NCBI GenBank assembly: GCA_003427395.1
Contig: BFEA01000432.1
Coordinates: 400,337 to 449,407, forward strand
Origin: Chara braunii
Taxonomy: Eukaryota > Streptophyta > Charophyceae > Charales > Characeae
Length of the DNA: 49,071 bases
Direction: 5' to 3'
Shown here: positions 30,788 through 40,833 of the stretch, piece after piece
Position numbering within the stretch: position 1 is the first letter of the stretch
Layout: each line of letters begins with the position of its first letter
Position numbers and translations under genes: made by a program
The notes under the pieces: generated by a model
What the model was told of the DNA's origin: nothing
The model's database searches: none
The model's input: the letters and a program-made list of their open reading frames with translations, nothing else

Positions 30788-33182
30788 TGTGACGCCCAAA
30801 CCTCACGCCCAACGCGACTTCCTGATCAGAGTGGGATGGGGGCCCGAAAGTGCGAAAATAAAGGGGTGTGCCAAGGATTCCAGGATAGTGGGGGTGGAGT
30901 TCCAGGTCAGAATTGAAATCTCATGTGGCAAGCCTTAGGGGCAGTTATGCGAGATAGCAAGCGCGAACCACGTTCGACTTTTATGCCTTGGGGATGTCAT
31001 TGTCATCCCCTCGAGCTTCGTTGCCGAGGCCGGACTCGTATTTGGTGAACCGGCGGAACGCTACGTGTGTCGCGTTGTCTAACCAACCGCCAGCGCCACT
31101 CGTGACAAGCCTCCGAGTCGGACGAAGCGGGCCTCGGGCGCAGGCTGTGTGCTTGTTGTTCGGCCTCAGTTCGGGTTCGTCGAACGAACCCCGCGGCTCG
31201 GTACTCATTGGCCTGCTGGCACTCGGAGCATGGGGTTCGAGACCAGAAGGGGGTGAGCTCGTGCCACGGGGCCGTCGTCAGGCAGTGAAAAGGCAACACG
31301 AGGCGGTAGGGAGGAAAGTTTGTCTCAATGATGACAACACCGGGTTCGGCGATGACTGGCTTACGTGTGAGCTAGGGAACTGGGAGGGAAAAGGGATCGC
31401 ACTTAAGGCCCGTTCAATGTCCCACTCACAGACACGTTCGTTTTTCGTCCGAAAGGGGAATTTCGGAGGGTTGGGGCGGGGTTGTGAGAGAAGACGTTTT
31501 TCCACTCCCAGTATTCTCGGAACCGTCGGTGTCTCAGGCTTTCCCGATCCGTGACATGGAAGGTAGTCCCATCATCCATGCTATAGGAATTTGGCGAGTT
31601 TAGACATGGACTCGAGTGCAGGTCTTGTAGACGCGTGTGTAGGCGATGTCCGTTTTGATCGAGTCTGCACGTAGGCGCACAAGACCACCTTTGCGATGAA
31701 GCTATTTCTTTGCTTGGGAGATCCTCTGATCCGTGGTCGTGCTAGCCCGGGCGTGCGTCAAGAAAAAAACATCAGAAAGGCAATCAGCGGGCAATCACAC
31801 ATTTGAATCAGCCATCCACTTACTAGTGAGAGCATACAACAGCCGGGACCGCCGAGTGTTCATTAGATCCTTCTTTCTGTCCGAAAAGGGAACGGGAAAC
31901 TGACATGCATACTCGGGCATCGACCGAACTCATGCATCAATCAAACTGGAGGGTCGTGCGAATCTTCGGAAAAGCATAAACGGGAGGTCGACAAGGTTTG
32001 CACATCAAGTCATGTCACCTGCATCATCATAACCCAAGCTATGTGCAGACAATCGTCATGCCCGATCTACACCATATTGCAATGAAACAGGAGTGAGGGG
32101 GACAATCAAACCGATTACTAAGAGAAAAACACGAACTCGGGGTAGTTCATGAGTAAGGGGGGGGGGGCAACACGACTTATCAAAACTACATAAGCGAGAA
32201 AAAGAAGGTCACCATCCCACACTCAAGATCCGAAGGTTGACAATTCCGTAATATGCATGAGGAGCGCATTCAACCGGAGCGCAGAGTGGGGTTCGCTCGT
32301 GCGTCACAGTCCGTCGTGGGCCGCACGTCAACCCCGCCTAACCGGCACCAGCTCGTCGGGTCGCCCGACTCACTTCTGCTCATCTTCTCACTTACTTGTT
32401 ACCCGATTCTCAATGACTGCGCTAACTTCCAAATTCTGAGAGAGCAAACTAATCGCGCTTGCGAAATTTGTAGCATCCATGCTTGCGCGATGAACCCGGG
32501 ATTATGCCCAAGTTAGGGGAAGGGGAAGAGAAGGAAGTGCCTACTCCTGCATGGCCAAGCCGCGGCGTGGGGGACGCAGTCACACTCCACGCATCGATCC
32601 GGTCATGCAGTCGCTCGGGCCAATTAGAGTGGAGGACGAGGTATGTACGACAGAGGGGAAGAAGGTGGGGAAACACGCGAGAATCATGAAGGAGTACAGT
32701 TACAATCGCGCCCGCCAAAAATTACAGTTACATGCAGGATTAAGGGCGCGATACAGTCAGAGCCCAGTTCCCACTGCGGTGAGAGGTGTGGGAGCAAGAA
32801 GCGTGGTGCAACAAGATTTCAGAGTACCTAAATTCCTAGTTTAAATCCTATTTGCAAAAAGAAATTCTGAAAAGACAGAAAAAAACAATTTTGAGCGCCC
32901 GTGGGGGCCCGACATCAGTTGTAAATTTGAAAAACGACATTCCCGCAAGACAGAAACTATGACAACTGTTATTTATCGCGCTCACTAAGGCGTGGTCACT
33001 CAATCGTCATCGCGAGACCTTCCCCGGCCCTAGTCCCGAAAGCAAAAACGAAAGAAGCGGGGGTATCCGTGCAACTTGCCTCGTCGACCTATACCTATGC
33101 ACTCCACCCGACCAACCAGTTTTCAACCCCCGAAGCCGCTTCGCGCAGAAAGTCGTGCAATTGCAGAAAATAGTTCGTCACA
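30788..33182 (-). repeat. 3' LTR of the gypsy element (2,395 bp)
   Basis: It aligns along its length with 42,105-47,314 once the nested LINE and an approximately 319-bp segment are removed. It ends at GTTCGTCACA (33,182). It lacks the segment holding the TATA-like box of the other LTR. No polypurine tract is visible just upstream on the - strand; instead the junction reads GGGCATCACATA|TGTGACG. Confidence 0.85.
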
Positions 33183-33184
33183 TA

Positions 33185-34236
33185 TGTGATGCCCAGGGGG
33201 TTCCAATCTTGAGCAAGCTCCTGGCTGCTCTCTCATCAAGTGTTGACCCGTGATCCGAGGATTGACGTGGAGCTTGCACGTGCCACTTACCGTAAGATCC
33301 GAGTGTGGAAGTCATCCAATGTTGCATTCGTGCGCTCCATTCTAAACGTTACCTGGAAAATGCAGTCTGATTACGGGCGGAGGAGGTGGTGGATGAACTT
33401 GGGGAAGGGGAGCCATGAAGCGACTTATTTCTTGATCGTAAGTGGGTAGTTGGGTGTAATGAATCGTGTGGTGGATGCAGGGAAAATGCGAGTGTCGACG
33501 TTGGTGGGGGAGGGAGGCGAGGTAATCGGGATAGAGCGTGTAGAGGGTACGGTGGACAGCAGCGCGGAAACCGTCATACTCTTCACACGCTGGAATCGTG
33601 CCCGCGATGATACAATACAACTCTATATTATTGAATTCCTGCCAATTTACGCTAAAGAGAAGGACGTGGAGGGGGAAAGAGGTGGGGAGCGAGCGAGTAG
33701 TAGTGTGTGGGAAGATAGTGATCAGGAGGCGAGTGGAGTAGAGATGGTGGAAGAGGGAAGGTGGAAAGGGGTGCCATCCGTCAGGGAATGGGGTCGGCCT
33801 ATGAGCTGCTCAAGAGTGAGGAAGTCACGGGGACGGCGGGATAATGACCGGGGACGAGTAGAGATGGTGGAAGAGGGAAGGCGGNNNNNNNNNNNNNNNN
33901 NNNNNNNNNNNNNNNNNNNNNNNNNNNNNNNNNNNNNNNNNNNNNNNNNNNNNNNNNNNNNNNNNNNNNNNNNNNNNNNNNNNNNNNNNNNNNNNNNNNN
34001 NNNNNNNNNGAAAGGGGTGCCATCCGTCAGGGAATGGGGGTCGGCCTATGAGCTGCTCAAGAGTGAGGAAGTCACGGGGACGGCGGGATAATGACCGGGG
34101 ACGAAGCCCGAGCGCCCGCATCTCGACATAGGCGAAGGCTGGGCCGAGGAGAGGATTGGGCCGGGGATTCACTTCTTCGGCGGCGCCGGCTTTCCGATCC
34201 CTCTGCTGTGGCGCCTCCATTTCTCTCGGCTTCTTC
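33185..34236 (-). other. Gypsy internal region between acidic ORF and 3' LTR
   Basis: Coding status is unclear; open stretches exist on both strands without recognisable motifs. The 33,738-34,104 part is a tandem repeat of about 120 bp (GTAGAGATGGTGGAAGAGGG..., GAAAGGGGTGCCATCCGTCA...) interrupted by the 125-N gap. Confidence 0.5.
33885..34009. other. Assembly gap (125 N) inside a tandem repeat
   Basis: The 95 bases after the gap (34,010-34,104) repeat 33,764-33,856, and the 27 bases before the gap repeat 33,738-33,764. The copy number of the approximately 120-bp unit is therefore unknown. Confidence 0.95.
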
Positions 34237-35675
34237 TCATAGCAGTTCTGGATTGAGCGCCAGATCGCCCTGTAGCAGCTGCGGCGGTGACTTTCCTGAC
34301 TCCTTGATCGACCGCTTGCCTTCTGCCGCTGCCCGTTTTCTCTGTGCCACGACCTCTCTCTCTTCCCTGCTCGGTTCGTCGGGACCACTCGACTCACCCG
34401 ATCCACCCTCTTCTTCCTCAGTTTCCTCCCGTTCCGAGTTGGCCTCTTCCGACTCGGCGTCCTCCGATTCATGATAATCGGGATCGTCCGATCCAGCCTC
34501 TGATTCTTCCTCCTCAGGCGTTTCCTCTCCCTCCGTGTATTGAAGATGATCACCCTCCTGGATCTCTTCCTTGGCTGCTTCTTCTTCCTCCTCTTTGGCT
34601 TCCTCGCTGGTTTCTCCTACGTCCACTCGCCGGATGAGAGGATACCAGAAGGAGAGATCAGTGACGTCGATGACCAGGTAAGCGTCTTCGGAGGGATATT
34701 AATAACAATGATCCCTGTTGAGCTCCGTGCACGTAGACCACAGGAGATGGGGGATCAAGGTACGGGCGAGTGTGGCAGTTCCGAGCCTTTCATCGCAGCG
34801 CGAGAGGATGTCCAAAGGTAGGTCGTCCAGCAGTTGGGTCAAGAACACCAGCACTTCGTCTGTGACCGAATCCAGGTGGCCGTCACGTACTTCCCCCAAC
34901 AGGATCCCCAAAAGTTCACCCTCCGTGTCCGTCCTCCAGGCCTGGACAATCAATAACTTCGGCTCGTCGTCCGAGATCTCGTCCTCCTCGCTCCTGTCAG
35001 CAGGTTCCGCCCAATGGAAAACGACTTCGAGGAGGCAGAAGTTGAGTACCATGTAAGCGTGCCACAACTGTGCCCACTTGGCCGCGTCCAGAATCGTCAC
35101 GTCCCTGCCTGATTCTGAACGATAGAGCGGGGTCCATAACAAACTGCCAAAAGGCAGGAGTGTCGGTGAGAAGGCTGAAGGTGGAGAGGCGGTGGCGGTT
35201 CATTGAGGCCGGGCGAAAGTACGAAGCTCCGGGAGGACTTCTGGTGCGGTGGAGGAAACCCGAAGCTGGAGGTCGATGTCGTTGGCTGTTATGATGCGAT
35301 CGCGCGGCCGAGCTAGTAATCGCACCCACTCAGTCGTGATGCGCGCTGCCCAGTTTCGCAGCTGTCGGAGGATTGCGGTGTGCCTTGCTGGATGCAGTGT
35401 CGTGATGTCGCCGTAAAGACGACAATGACTGATGCGTGGCTCTCGCCGGGTGGGGACAGGCGTAAGAAGGCCGACACCTCAGCCAATACCCGTGCTGCCT
35501 CGGACTGCGCGAATCGGAACTCCGCCGCCGCGTGAATGGCCGCTGTACTGAAGAAGGCCGCGAATCGGAGAAGGTTTGGACTCAATTGAGGATGATGTAC
35601 TTGCTGGATTGCAGAGATGGTTCCCCTGGGTACCATTAGCCGCTCGCTGATGACCTGTTCGGTGTAAAAACTCAT
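34237..35675 (-). pseudogene. Extra ORF downstream of integrase: helical domain plus acidic tail, function unknown
   Basis: Coding-like stretches in succession: 35,313-35,675 (Ala/Leu-rich, e.g. AAEFRFAQSEAARVLAEVSA), 34,699-35,142 (AAKWAQLWHAYMVLNFCLLE, DEVLVFLTQLLDDLPLDILS), then after a TAA in the same frame 34,237-34,698, which is about half Glu/Asp (EEAKEEEEEAAKEE). At least two frame changes and two stops break it. It has no signal peptide, transmembrane run or chromodomain that I can recognise. It occupies the position of env or a third ORF in some gypsy elements. I do not recognise the family. Confidence 0.55.
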
Positions 35676-35920
35676 AGCGATGGCGAGGGAGATGAGGGCT
35701 GAGAAGAAGAAGGATCAAGGTAGTTGAGGTGATCGTCTTCCTCCTCGCTGTCGAGGGATGGTGTGGAGGATGGAAGAGAAGGGGAAGATGAGAGAGGGCG
35801 AAGGTAGGACACGTGTCGAATGATTGGATGAGCCGATCGACTTCCCGACACCTCCAGTGCGAGCCGCAGAGTGTTTACTCCGCTAGGACCGAGCTCGACC
35901 ACGCAAAATCGCCCGAAGAA
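35672..35920 (-). pseudogene. GPY/F-like integrase C-terminal module
   Basis: RFFGRFCVVELGPSGVNTLR, then LALEV and IIRHVSYLRPL resemble the GPY/F module that follows many gypsy integrases (R-[YF]-x-GP-F...HVS-x-L-[KR]-P). A Ser/Pro/Asp-rich tail follows, and no chromodomain. Confidence 0.65.
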
Positions 35921-37140
35921 TCGTGCGCTAGCTTACCCTGACGAGCACATTTCCTCACTTGCACTATGTCCCCTGACTTCTACTGGGCCGTGGTCCAGCG
36001 TTCCCATTTCGGGCCTTGTAGCTCCGGATCTTCCGTCCGTGGGCCATTTCAATCATTCTTTGTCGTTTTCGGGCTAGCCGGGGAAGGGCCTTTTCCATTA
36101 ATTCCAGATGGCGTTCGGCCTTGTCTTTGACCGCTGCTCTAGTGGTCCGTCGCGGAAGGGTTGTTTCATCATTTAGGCTCGGTAGGGCTACAAAGGCCAC
36201 ACTATTGGTCCGTAATTGGGAGGGGGACAGACCGATGGACTCGTGCGGTGTCCCTCGATGAATAGCTAGGATATGGTCGACGATATCGGGCCAAGGCCTT
36301 GCATCTTTGACCGCGATATTACGCCGTAACGCTGTCTTCTTTTTATTACCCGGTTGGCGTTTTCTACTAGTCCGTTCGATTGCGACATATGGGGAGCGGT
36401 ATTGCGAATGGAGATACCGTGTAGGACCAGACTCCTCAAGACTTCCCCTCGGAATTCTGCCCCGTTGTCAGTTAGGATTTCCTCAGTGTTCTGATGCATC
36501 CCGAAAAAACGGTTGACATACCTCGCGATTTCTGCCGCTTGTCGCGTCTTACACGGATAGGCCTCTATCCATTTCGAAAAGTGGTCCACAAATACCAAAA
36601 GGAGTGAATATTCACATCTATTTGGTTTAGGGGGCACGACAATATCTGTGGTATTCATGCTGACCCTTTGGAACGACTGTTCAACTACAGTGGGCACTAT
36701 CGATCTAGGCGACTGAATCGGCGTCTTATCGACGACACATATGAGACAGTTTCGGACGATGAATTTAACATCGTCACGAATGTTGGACCAATACCATTCG
36801 TTTTTATCAATTGCCGCCTCCGTGATTTGGACGGTGAAGTGGGCCGCCGTCTCCTCCTGGGCCGACTTAACCCAGTCATATCTCATGAATGGATGCGGCA
36901 CAAACATCCAAATCGCACTACCATCCATCTTCCGCTTTTCTAACCGTCCCTCATTCCATCGGTAGTCCCATGCCCTCTCATTGGTCCTCCTCCGGTCCTC
37001 CTTAGTGAAGTCTCGAAGGGAGTTCCCAACCACCGTAGCTATCAAGACGACATCTGTCCAAACTTCGGCCCTTCTAAATCGTTGGGTCTTTTCCAACCCC
37101 TCCGACGTGGCTTCGAGAAATCGAGCTTCTGTCGAAGTTT

Positions 37141-37320
37141 TATCAGTGCAGCATAAGGGACATAACCAGGATTTTCCCATATTTTTGTACTGGATGCAGG
37201 AACCGTGAGCTCGGGAGACACATCGCTGACAGTCTACCCACTCGACATACCCCTCCCCGCTAGGACGCATAGGGACCGAGTAGACCCTCGAGATTGCTTC
37301 GCAAAAGTAGCAAAATTTGT
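37141..37320 (-). other. PHD-like Cys4-His-Cys3 zinc finger upstream of integrase
   Basis: Spacing read from the frame: C-x2-C-x23-C-x2-C-x4-H-x2-C-x11-C-x2-C, with Trp two residues before the seventh Cys (SWLCPLC), as in PHD fingers. Visible pieces are CYFCEA, VDCQRCVSRAHGSC and SWLCPLC. It lies between RNase H and the integrase HHCC region. PHD fingers commonly read histone tails, so a targeting role is possible (inference). Confidence 0.65.
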
Positions 37321-37438
37321 CGGGCAGGGAAAGGAAAGAGGAANACCCCTCCCCGCTAGGACGCATAGGGACCGAGTAGACCCTCGAGATTGCTTCGCAA
37401 AAGTAGCAAAATTTGTCGGGCAGGGAAAGGAAAGAGGA
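37249..37438. repeat. 94-bp direct duplication around a single N (contig join)
   Basis: The sequence ACCCCTCCCCGCTAGGACGC... occurs at 37,249-37,343 and 37,345-37,438 on either side of the N at 37,344. In protein terms it doubles part of the zinc-finger region. It is almost certainly unmerged contig overlap. Confidence 0.9.
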
Positions 37439-37504
37439 AGTTCGAAGGGGAGAAAGAGGTCCTTTGGGATTACCTCCATGCTCCATCGCCATCGTGTATG
37501 CCGA

Positions 37505-38394
37505 TCACTTCTTGGAAGTCTGAGGGAGGATGGCCACATGACCGTACGAGGGATCGTCGGTTGGTTCCGGTTCCTTCCACGGTGTGATCTCTTCACCCTT
37601 GGCCACCCTGCTTGGACGGTACAATCGTGTCAGTCTGTCGGCGTTACCGTGCTTCTCTGTCTTCTGGTGGACGATATTGAAATCGTATTCTTGCAGTCGC
37701 ACAACCCATCGTCCGATCATGCTCGTGTAGTTGGTAAGCCTCTTGAGAGCCAGCAAGGGCTCATGATCCGTAACGATGAGGAACTTTTGTCCGTACAAAT
37801 ACGGATGGAAGTGTTGAATTCCCCAGACAACCGTGTAACATTCTCCCTGAGGAGCCAAATTGTTTCTTCTCTCGTCCGGTACCGTTCGCGACGCGTACTC
37901 GATGACGTGTTCTCGTCGGTCTTTCCCCTTCTGAGCCAAAATAGCGGAGATTGCTTCGGGCTGTCAGTCCGTAATGAGTATGAATTGCTTCCTCGGGTCA
38001 AGCCGAATCAAAATAGGTGTCGTGGCCAAAGTCTCCTTTAAGGTGACAAAGGTCCGTTCACACTCGGCGTCCCAACTCAGCAGTTGGTCCTTCCGTAGAA
38101 GATTCGTTAGAGGTCGGGCGATTGCTGCAAAACCCTTGATAAATCGATGGTGGTACGAGGCCAGTCCTAAAAAGGCCCGGACTTGTGTCAACGTTGTACG
38201 TGTGGGGGCATCCCGAACGGCCGCTACCTTTCTCGAATCCGGTCGTAAGCCTCCCTGGGTCACCACGTAACCCAGGAAAGAGATTTCCGAAAGGAAAAAC
38301 TCGCTTTTCTCCAACGCAATCTTGAAGCCAGCATCCTGCAACGCCCAAGTGTCCATTCGACATGTTGCGCATGCCCGTGGAATGATTCCGAGTA
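37505..38394 (-). pseudogene. Gypsy RT connection and RNase H region
   Basis: From 38,356: LQDAGFKIALEKSEFFLSEI, SFLGYVVT, then ATRPLTNLL-type thumb and WDAECERTFVTLKETL, up to an in-frame TGA at 37,964. After it come HVIEYASRTV, GECYTVVWGIQHFHPYLYGQ and KFLIVTDHEPLLAL (RNase H C-terminal half). A frameshift lies near 38,340 and the stop at 37,964 breaks the domain. Confidence 0.85.
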
Positions 38395-38595
38395 AACAGC
38401 CATTTCGTCAAAACGGACATATTATATTTTTTGAACGAAATCAAAACTGACTTTTTTTGCCAAAATCCGGTCGGAATTTTTTGCTCATGGGGGTCCGGCG
38501 TTTTGGGAACGCCTTCCGACCGGATTTGGGCAAAAAAAGTCAGTTTTGATTTCGTTCAAAAAATATAATATGTCCGTTTTGACGAAATGGCTGTT
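38395..38595. mobile_element. 201-bp near-perfect palindromic MITE in RT gene, TSD AGTA
   Basis: The termini AACAGCCATTTCGTCAAAAC and its reverse complement, with arms of about 80 bp, surround a short centre. AGTA flanks both sides (38,391-38,394 and 38,596-38,599). Removing element plus one AGTA rejoins the pol sequence. The insertion is 8 codons past the start of the YMDD box and also shifts the frame. A 4-bp TSD is unusual; Sola-type transposons are one possibility (inference). Confidence 0.92.
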
Positions 38596-39022
38596 AGTAG
38601 ACCAGGATGTCGTCCATGTACACAATGACGCAGAAATTAACCATGCCCTAAGTTAGCCTGGTCTTGTTGACGAAATTTTGAAATATGACGTTTATCGCTC
38701 TTTGAAAAGTAGCTGGCGCATTGCAAATTCCCATTGGGCAACGGACCCACTGACAGGTGCCCTCGAATAACACAAAGGCCATCTTCGACCGATCCTCCTC
38801 TTTGACCAAAATATGATGAAATCCATGGCAAATATCAAGCTTACTGAAGTACTTAGCACACCCAATCGCATCCAACAGATCATCAATCCGGGGAAGGGGG
38901 TACACATCTTTAATCGTGATATCATTCAACTTCCTGTAATCAATGCAAATGCGAATCGACCCATTTTTCTTCGGGACTAAGACCACGGGAAATAACCGAG
39001 GTCCGGTTGCTAGTTCGATTCA
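38596..39022 (-). pseudogene. Gypsy reverse transcriptase palm/fingers with YMDD
   Basis: Pieces from 38,986 down: VLVPKKNGSIRICIDYRKLN, YPLPRIDDLLD, YFSKLDICHGFHHI, CPMGICNAPATFQRAI, then a TAG at 38,648, then in the same frame CVIVYMDDILVY (YMDD codons 38,609-38,620). An in-frame TGA at 39,020 precedes the domain. The catalytic Asp residues are intact, but stops and the MITE make it non-functional. Confidence 0.92.
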
Positions 39023-39760
39023 TCCGTTAGCCTCAAATTCTCTTATTCTTTGCAATGCCACTTTTCGTTCTGCGAGAGAATATTGGTATGGTTTACAATG
39101 GATCGGCGGGTGTGTTCCGGTCTGAATTTCGTGCTGGATGACTAAGGAGAATCCGATATCTGTATCTGTTACACTGATCGCCTCTTGGTATTCGGTCATA
39201 ATATCCGCAATCAATCGATGAGTTTCATTGGGTACAAACTGAGGCACATGTAGCTTGTAGGGTTGTCCATGTATGGTAACCGTCATGTGCTTCGTGCCTA
39301 CTCTGGAACTGCTCTCTGCAGGGGGAGCAGAGATGAAGGAGTTGTCCGGCCTCCAGGAAAACACGGTGGCGACCATCTGAGCATCTTCCTCTCGGATGAC
39401 CATGTCTTCTTCCGGGGTCACACCATCGTTGATATCCTGCCAGCACACTGGTGTGTCGACGATTTTAATCCCGAGCTCATAGGGTGTAGAGTCGTCGCGT
39501 CCAGGGGGTTCCAAAGCTTCGCCTTCGACCCCCTACCGTAGTAATCGCACCTCCTTTTCGGAAGACAACAAGGAACGAGGTAGCCCTTTGATGGCACAAA
39601 AGGCTCCCTTGTCTCTATATCTGGAGAGGAGCGGGGTCGTGGTCTCGTATAGGGTCCGAGGGGGTTTCGAAGAGTCGAGCATCCGGGATATTTGTACAAG
39701 TGGTTCCCCTAAGATTAGTGTGCACGTTCGTTGTAGATTTCTTTCCGTAAGGACAAACAT
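39020..39760 (-). pseudogene. Gypsy pol linker between protease and RT
   Basis: 39,533-39,760 (PLVQISRMLD, YRDKGAFCAIKGLPRSLL) and 39,020-39,514 (DINDGVTPEEDMVIREEDAQ, THRLIADIMTEYQEAISVTD, YSLAERKVALQRIREFEANG) are in one frame, separated by TAG at 39,533. The region upstream (39,715 onwards) is in another frame, so one frameshift lies at about 39,720-39,760. 'YS-x-AER-x-x-x-x-x-x-I-x-E' is the usual pre-RT signature. Confidence 0.75.
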
Positions 39761-40830
39761 TTTTGTGGTCTTCTGTCGGCGGGGTAACGAATCAGTTGTT
39801 GAGCCATGTTGTGTATCACAGGATTGACCTCGTCTCCGTTGTCGGAGTCACTCGGTAGTTTCAATTCCCTTCCTCTTTGATCCGATTCGTGGATTGGTTC
39901 TTTCCAGGTGATCACCCGAAGGGGTCCTTTGATTCCAGGCGGGGGTTTCTGAGTCGAGGGCAGCGTGGTCCGAAGAGTCGGCCGCATCGGAACAACGTAC
40001 GACTTTCCGCCCGTGTTCTGAAGGATGACGGATCGCCTCTCAAAATCCAGGTTGGCCCGCAATGCTGTGAGGGCTGGTAATCCCAGAAGGACATCATAGG
40101 TGTTTACGTCCAGTACTATAATGTCTCCTACTGCGTGAACTTTTCCTAATCGGAACGCGACGTTCGTAATTTTTCCTACCGCTTTGATTTTCTTTTTGCC
40201 TGCTGAGACGAGATAATCTCCTTCCATCAAGGTGATCAGATCCTTCCTTCTTCCTGCTCGTTCTAAGACTCTTAATGAAATAGTCAGTACCGCGGCTCCT
40301 GAATCGATAACGGCGCTGTAGAGGATTCCCCATACCTCGATATCGCATTCTGCTGATTTCCACGGAATGGCTTTCATTCGAAAAAAATGATAATCTTTTT
40401 TGAGTGTTCCTAACCGTATTGGGTCCGAAGTACTAGGAATATCCGGCCCGTCTTCGAGGGCTGGGGCTTTTCCTCTCTGAGCCGTCGATTTGGCGAGAGC
40501 AAATCGTTTTCTGTTTGCTTTGCAATGTTGTAGCATGCGCTCATTGGCTTGCTTCGATATGGACAGCAGGTGCCCGATAGGCAAAGGAATTCGGTGATCT
40601 AGAGCTCGGACGATGTCTAATACGTCGATCTCTCCACTAACGAAGGTAGGACTGCACGACTCCATTTCTCTCGGAGAAGGTCTCCATTCGGCCATCTCTC
40701 GCTGTTCATTGGCTGGTCGGATGATTCCGATCATTCCTAATCTCGGGTAACCCAATGCCACGTATTGGTCAAGCGGGATAAGTTCCGCAACTTCTTGAGT
40801 GGTGGCTACCACACTCCCTTCTCCTTCCAT
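39715..40830 (-). pseudogene. Gypsy aspartic protease region (371 codons)
   Basis: The active-site triplet is in SAVIDSGAAVLTIS (DSG at residues 176-178), and DVLLGLPALTAL at about 246-257 matches the second retropepsin strand. IRALDHRIPL-like helix sequence (residues 73-110, LDHRIPLPIGHLLSISKQ) precedes it. The start ATG follows the gag stop directly (TAAATG), in the same frame as gag. It ends through a frameshift near 39,720. Confidence 0.85.
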
Positions 40831-40833
40831 TTA

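Larger units (their letters stand above)
35964..37492 (-). pseudogene. Gypsy integrase with N-terminal PHD-like zinc finger
   Basis: From 37,492 down: a PHD-like finger (see separate entry), HHCC-like region (ETAAHFTVQITEAAID, WYWSNIRDDV, CLIC) in which the first His position appears to be Gln, then the catalytic core (VSMNTTDIV, FVDHFSKWIEAYP, LTDNGAEF, QSNGLVENANRVIK). The second Asp (LTDNG) and the Glu (GLVEN) of DDE are present; the first Asp position seems to be Asn in VSMN. The frame shifts after about 36,340; integrase C-terminal sequence resumes at 35,964-36,200. A single N at 37,344 with 94-bp flanking duplication lies near the N-terminus. Confidence 0.8.
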
